DNA of 64,000 bases from Cunninghamia lanceolata (Eukaryota > Streptophyta > Pinopsida > Cupressales > Cupressaceae), in contig BSBN01000888.1 of the NCBI GenBank assembly GCA_027924645.1, positions 16,809,001-16,873,000 on the forward strand. Direction: 5' to 3'. Positions 58,368 through 64,000 of this stretch are shown here, one piece after another; the stretch's first letter is position 1; each line of letters begins with the position of its first letter. The notes beneath the pieces were generated by a model, which saw only the letters and a program-made list of their open reading frames with translations, had not been told where the DNA came from and searched no databases. Position numbers and translations under genes: made by a program.

Positions 58368-59107
58368 TTTGAAATTTGTTATTAGATTCTAATTCTTTTT
58401 TCCCACTGCCACTAGTTGTTATGAGCCATCCTAGCACACATTTTAATGCAACTTGTTTTTATATCAAGTTATTTAAAGATATTCATTATGCATTTAAGCA
58501 CATGATGTTGGAATGTAAAAGGAGAATAATTACATCACACTTCAATGTTGAGATTAGGTGTGTCATAGATCTCGCAAGTCCTAATATTTGAATTATATAA
58601 TTATTTGTATTTTTAATTATTTTGTCCTCATTAGGAAAATTGGGTGTCCAACTTTGAGGTACCACTTTGAGGCACATGTTAGCTATCTTGGAATATGTGT
58701 AAGAAGTTGTAAGAGCATCTAATATCATTATGACCTTCAAAATTTGTCATTAAATTCTAATTCTATTTTTTGCCTCCCTCCACTAGCTATTATGAGCCTT
58801 TGTAGCACACATTTCATGCAACCTATTACTATGTCATGGTATTTTAAAATGTTCATTGTGTAGTTACACACAAATGATGTTGGAATGTAATAGGAGAATA
58901 ATTAATGCACACTTCAATGTTCAAATTAGGTGTGTCATAGATCTCACAAGTCCTAATGTTTGAATTATATAATTATTTGTATTTATTAATTATTTTGTTC
59001 CCATTAGGTAAATGGAGCATCCCACTTTGAGATAACAGCTTTGGCCACATGTCAACTATCTTGGAATATGTGTAAGAAGTTGTAAGAGCACCTAACATCG
59101 TCATGAT
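58368..59107. repeat. Two tandem repeats of about 370 bp
   Basis: Units 58368-58735 and 58736-59107. Shared: CACATTT-ATGCAAC, GATGTTGGAATGTAA-AGGAG, AGGTGTGTCATAGATCTC, CTATCTTGGAATATGTGTAA. A short open frame in unit 1 is not kept in unit 2, so I do not call a gene. Confidence 0.85.
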
Positions 59108-61440
59108 GTGTAAAAGCATCTTAAGATGATAGAGTTACTTATGACAAATTTTATGACCCATGTAAGAGCATGATTATAAGGTGTGACATAGTTGACTTGG
59201 AATCTTGACTAGGTTTATGACAGTCTATGATGCATGTCATAGAGCATCTTTGAATGGGAGAATAATGCCAAAATTGGGTACCCAATTTGGTGGGTTCATA
59301 ATGACAAGTCATTATTGCTATGATGGGTGTAAAAGGAATATTCTAATATTAGTCTGGATGCCTATCATGAGACTTAAGCATTGGAATTTGGGCTGTAAAA
59401 AATGGATACAATACTTGTGGAGTTTGTACATGGTTTCAAACAACCACTTGTAGTTTTCTATCCTGTGGGATCTTCTGTATATTGGATGCTTGGGTTGAGA
59501 ATGGGAGAGACAAAGGAGGTTTTATTTTAACGTTATCCTACCATATTATCTAATGAGGAGCAAGGTGTTGATCTACATGTTAGGGCTCTAAACCTAATAT
59601 TGTATGTGACTGTTGTTACTAGAATACATTGGTTTGGTGATTTAGAGGATGGGTTCTCTTCAGAAAGGGTTTTCTCAATGTCCATTTATGCCACTCTAAA
59701 CTTTTATGTTGTTCTTATTCTATTCTTATTTAAGTACATTGATGTATATGATCTTGAAAATGTTTTAGATATGATATCTACAAATCTTTCTACATAGGCT
59801 TAATGTAGGAAATGTTTGTGCTTTATTTCTACTTTATTAGAATTTGTTCATGTGCACTTATATCAATCTTACTTTAGTCTATAAATCTTATTGTAAGTTG
59901 GGAGTGTATGGTATAATTTTCCCTTTCATTTAGTATTAGGGCCATGCTTTTTGGCTATAGGAAGGCTTGTATTCCTTGTGATCCTAATCCTTGTTTGAGT
60001 GTAGGCTTTGTAATTGATCATATTTTTCAAAAAAGCAATCATTGAAAGCACTTGTAGAATGGAGAAAATAGATGGTCTCTAAGTTGGTCATGCGGTTTCA
60101 TGTTGCATGTTGTTAACCTAGAGATTTTCTTTTGTAGTATTGGATTTCCCTCTAGTTTTCTAGGGTTTGGAGTGCTTATGGTGGGTGCTTGGGTTTATCC
60201 CTTAGCTATGTGAGAAAGCACTAATTACCTAGCCATTGTGGTTGCATGGATAATCTATGGATTGCATGTGTGTTGCATGTCCTTACATCTTGATTCATCT
60301 TAAAAATTTATGTTGTAGTAGGTTTGTATGGAAGGATACAATGTTACAACCCAATTTTGTATTTACTATAGCTACTTGTAAATATGTGTTAGTAGCATTA
60401 TGAACGTGTATATTTCTATAACTTTAATGTTTGATTGGTTAAGATATGACTAAGGTGTTAATTATAAGATGCAATTAATATGATGTACAGTGATAAAATT
60501 TAATTTTTGTGTTATCATTATTGTATGAATTAATGTTGTAAATGATTTGATTTTATTTTGGATTTATCAGGAAAAGACTAACTACAATATTGTGTAATGC
60601 ACAATTACTCCAAGATAGAAGATGACACTCTCATTAGAAGAGAGAGAGTATCATCATAAAGAAGTGTCTAGCATTCCAAGGGGTGACATGCATGAAAAAA
60701 CCTACACACATTCATGTAGTCACATGCAAATAATCTTACATTTATTGGAAAATAAATGATGCTTCATTAATTAGCATGTCTTCATGTGCAAAAAAATACA
60801 TGCTTTTATTTGTCTTGTGGAAAGTGGAAAATTTGTGTGTTTTAGATAAGTATGCTTGATCTTATAAATGCTTGTATAAATTAGAATTTATCTTAGCAAT
60901 ATATATATATATGAAAATGTCTTTAATTTTTAATATTAATTCTAGGTGAATAAATTCATTCTTTTTTGATAAAATTTAATGTGATCTTTGTTTGGTTATT
61001 TATATTTGTTGTGAATATGAAATTGGGAAAAAAAGTAGAATTCCTACAGCTACCAACATAAGAATGAATCATTATTTTTAATTTAAATAATCATTATTTT
61101 AAATTTAGTAAGATCCTTATTTAATTTCAAATTGACATAGCCTTGAGAGTTGACAAGGGTAGAGTCGTGACAGGTGCCAACAGTGAGATGAAATGCCTGA
61201 TCTAAAATTAAATAATCTCTATCTCCAACACATGACAGCTACCAACAAGAAAGAGGGATAGTTGTTGGAGAGGTAAATCTAGAGATATTTACTGGAGAAA
61301 CTATAGAAAGTGGGATTATTATTTTTGGGAGGAGCAATTTTTCTGGAAAAAAGGAAAGAAAGGAATTAAAAAAGAAGCTTATGTTTGGTGTGCTCATCCT
61401 ATGAAAAAAATCAGTCATCAACTTGGAATTCAATCAAACA
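59108..61440. other. Intergenic DNA, no gene seen
   Basis: Short unrelated open frames only. About 60480-60660 is a diverged copy of the 54950-55122 sequence. Confidence 0.5.
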
Positions 61441-62595
61441 AAAGGTAATGTTCTTTTTTTTATTACCTTTAAATTGCAAGATCCTCTAATACAAACAATT
61501 CCACTATATGTACTAGGGAATAATTTCATCACAGTTGTTGTTCACTATTTGTTCAAGATATGAATCTAGAATCTGTGTAAGTTGGCAAGATTTTGTTTAT
61601 TAATTTCTAGTTAATTTTATTAATTGTATTCCATTTAATCTTTTATTTATGGGCATAACAAGATTATTCTCATGGACAGTGTTGGGAATTGAATAGTTAA
61701 ATACCTAGTCTAGTCGTTGCTTTGTATTTGATTTTAGCATAACAAGATTTTAATGTTTGTTCCATTGATAGTGTTGGGAATATAATGGGAAAAAATTCAA
61801 TTAATACTATTTGCCTTAGCCATCAATCTGGGCACAATTGAGTTTTAATCTTCTTAAATTTCACTACTAGGCTGAATATATAATACCCAGTTGATAAATC
61901 ACCTTATCTAAGAATTATGGCTCCATACTAGCTTGAATCTGTTTAATCTTTATTTATCTTGACTTTAACATGGAGACTAGGATGAAGAGAGATTGTTTTA
62001 TTTTTCCTTCTATGTTTGGTGTGCAATAAGAAAAATTCACTATCTTATTGTTTGAAGGGGGGAAGGCAAATTGTTTGTTACAAAACTACATAACAAAAAT
62101 TATTGAATTCTCTTTTCTTTCCTATAAGTTCGATGACCCATTGGAGGGAGCAATGCTTCAGACCGCCGACAGACATTTCAACTTCCTTCGAATTGATTCA
62201 TAGAATCATGATCTTCTTCAAGTGTTACAAGTTGTTCTGCAATCGTTTGATCCTAGTGACTATTCAAATTCTTGAATTACCAAAGAAACTGCTAGTTATG
62301 CAGAAACAAGAATGATAGATTTAAATCCCTTTGACAAATGGTTCCTGGCACTCAGTGACAGGAAGTTCATTAGATGCAGAGTGACAAGAGCTTCAAGACA
62401 AAACTTGATTCCCAAGCCAATGATAGGATCACTTCATCAATTTTAGCTTTACATACAGAGGATTTTAAGAGATAAGGACATAAAGCAAAACCACCTACTA
62501 AAAAAACTAACCAGAAAGAACAAAAACAATGAAAAAGAAGTAAGACAAAAACTATAGGGCAAGATGCCCCTGCATCAAACTCCCCAGGTGGAAAG
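61441..62595 (-). other. Probable 3' LTR/PPT side of the chromovirus
   Basis: Directly beyond the chromodomain the minus strand has CACCTGGGGAGTTTGATGCA, then GGGGCATCTTGCC: the usual purine-rich end of a chromovirus coding region. LTR limits cannot be set because the partner LTR is outside the window. Confidence 0.45.
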
Positions 62596-64000
62596 AAATT
62601 GTGAGCTCCTACTCATGAGGTCTGCAACTGAATGGCCCTATTTGATAATCTCCTCCTCAGTGAGCCATGAAGCATCTTCAACTGGATGATTGTTCCATTT
62701 GACAAGATACTTGAAGTACTCATGCTTCTGAGTCTTCTTCAGCAATTGTTTATCTAGAATTCATTTGATTTGTGGTGGAGCAGTGACTATCTCAGATTGT
62801 TCTTCATGTGTTGAATCAGCTACTTCAGCATCATCTGCCTGTTTATCCCCTTTGTATGGATATAAATATGCTACATTAAAAATGGGATATATATTCAACT
62901 CTGCAGGGAGTGATATCTCATAAGCATTGGCAGAAAACTTCCTAAGGATTTGGCATGGACCAGTCTTCTTCATCTAAAGTTTATTGTATGTTCCTGTAGG
63001 AAATCTCTCCTTTCAAAGATGTGCCAATACAAGGTCTCCAACCTGAAACTACAACTCTCTTTTCTTTTGATCAGCATGCTTTTTATACTACAAATTGTTG
63101 TCCTCAATGTTATGCTTCACCTTTTCTTGAATGTAATGAATGACTTGATCAAATTCTTGCCCATTTGCACTCCTCTTCTCCATTCCAGCAAGATCACAAA
63201 GTTCAAATACACCTCTTGGATGCATACCATACACCACATAGAAAGGACTGAAACCTATACTTTTATTTGGGGAATCATTATATGCAAATTTAGCTTGTGC
63301 TAACATGAGATCCCAACTTCCATGTGAACTACCAACAAGACATCTTAACAGATTACCAAGGCTTCTATTCATAACCTCAGTTTGACCATCTATTTGTGGA
63401 TGATAAGTAGAACTAAAATTCAGATTTGCACCTAATTTCCTCCATAGAGTTCTCCAGAAACATCCCACAAACTTAGTATTCCTGTTAGAAATTATACTTC
63501 TTGGTATACCATGTATCCTTACAACTTCATTAAAGAAAAATGGGCAATATTAGTGGCATCACTAGTCTTCTTACATGGTATAAAATACACCATTTTGGAA
63601 AATCAATCTACTACAACAAAGATTGAATCATTACCCCTTTGTGTACAAGGCAAACCCAAAACAAAATCCATACTGACTGAATCCCAATGTCTGGTTGGAC
63701 CTGGTAATGGATGATAAAGCCCTATATTTTGACTTCTTCCCTTAGCATGTTGACAAACTCTGCATCTTTCCACATATCTTTTCACATCTACCTTCATCTT
63801 TGGCCAATAATAATGAGTGCTCAGCTGTAGAAAAGTTTTATCCTGTCCAAAGTGACTAGCAAGATTACCATTATGCTTTTCCTTCAACAAATTATCTCTC
63901 ATGCATCCTCTAGGAATACATAACTTGTTTTCTTTAAACAACAAAACTTCTTGAATCATGTAATCTATCCTTGGCTCTCTATTATAGCAAATAGGATCAT
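62596..64000 (-). pseudogene. Chromovirus integrase with C-terminal chromodomain (off the right edge)
   Basis: Minus-strand order: a zinc-binding region (HYYWPKMKVDVKRYVERC, then CQHAKGRS), the core with SVSMDFVLGLPCTQ (first Asp), ISNRNTKFVGCFW (second block) and HPQIDGQTEVMNRSLGN (third, Glu). After a spacer comes GPCQILRKFSANAYEISLP and NVAYLYPYKGD (the GPY/F type module). The chromodomain follows at 62760-62640 (HEYFKYLVKWNNHPVEDASW). In family members the second block is S-D-R-D; here both Asp are Asn, so the enzyme is dead. Stops split the frame (63480, 63000-63080, 62760, 62640). RT and RNase H lie beyond base 64000. Chromodomains steer integration toward certain chromatin (family knowledge). 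Confidence 0.9.

Noticed and set aside
58376..58591. 71-residue frame in the tandem repeat
   Set aside because: Not preserved in the second unit.

Overview
This window looks like accessory DNA from a large plant nuclear genome, most probably a gymnosperm. It is AT-rich and made almost entirely of nested, decayed transposable elements: plant-type Ty3/gypsy and Ty1/copia retrotransposons, a DNA transposon and foldback elements. It also holds long degenerate telomere-like arrays built from TTAGGG and TTTAGGG variants. I see no intact host gene; the only host-like candidates are two weak exon-like stretches at 44.3 and 47.9-48.4 kb. The species assignment is inference.

Layout. 1-10444: a Ty3/gypsy element on the minus strand (RNase H, RT, protease, gag, a 3.7-kb leader, a PBS and a 551-bp 5' LTR), running off the left edge. 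It interrupts an LTR of a second element at 10445-13886. That element is small and encodes a coiled-coil, G-patch-like and zinc-knuckle protein. 13887-14757: a fragment of an unusual transposase. 14758-21577: a Ty1/copia element on the minus strand. 21578-23887: no recognisable gene, one perfect-looking hairpin.

23888-54441 is the most interesting part. Its two ends are inverted copies of each other: a 165-170 bp foldback unit, then about 180 bp of related AT-rich DNA, then telomere-like arrays that switch strand in mirrored order. The left array is cut by a DNA transposon of 16,429 bp (25747-42175). This transposon has matching terminal inverted repeats (GGGTAAGTGCAA...), a 4-bp ATTG target duplication, and an empty site that can be rebuilt from the neighbouring repeat unit. 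It carries a three-exon transposase gene on the plus strand (32068-35138) and a seven-exon gene of unknown function on the minus strand (39878-41950). It also carries a 4-kb TTTAGGG-like array, four 358-bp tandem repeats and a set of GC-rich palindromes near its ends and ahead of its genes. Both genes are dead, and nearly all their nonsense codons are explained by single C-to-T transitions. Without this insertion the outer inverted-repeat structure would be about 14.1 kb, with an 8.2-kb AT-rich core.

54442-64000: a 3.06-kb deletion derivative of a Ty3/gypsy element with a CTAGC target duplication (55128-58182), a pair of 370-bp tandem repeats, and the integrase and chromodomain end of a chromovirus on the minus strand (62596-63959) running off the right edge.
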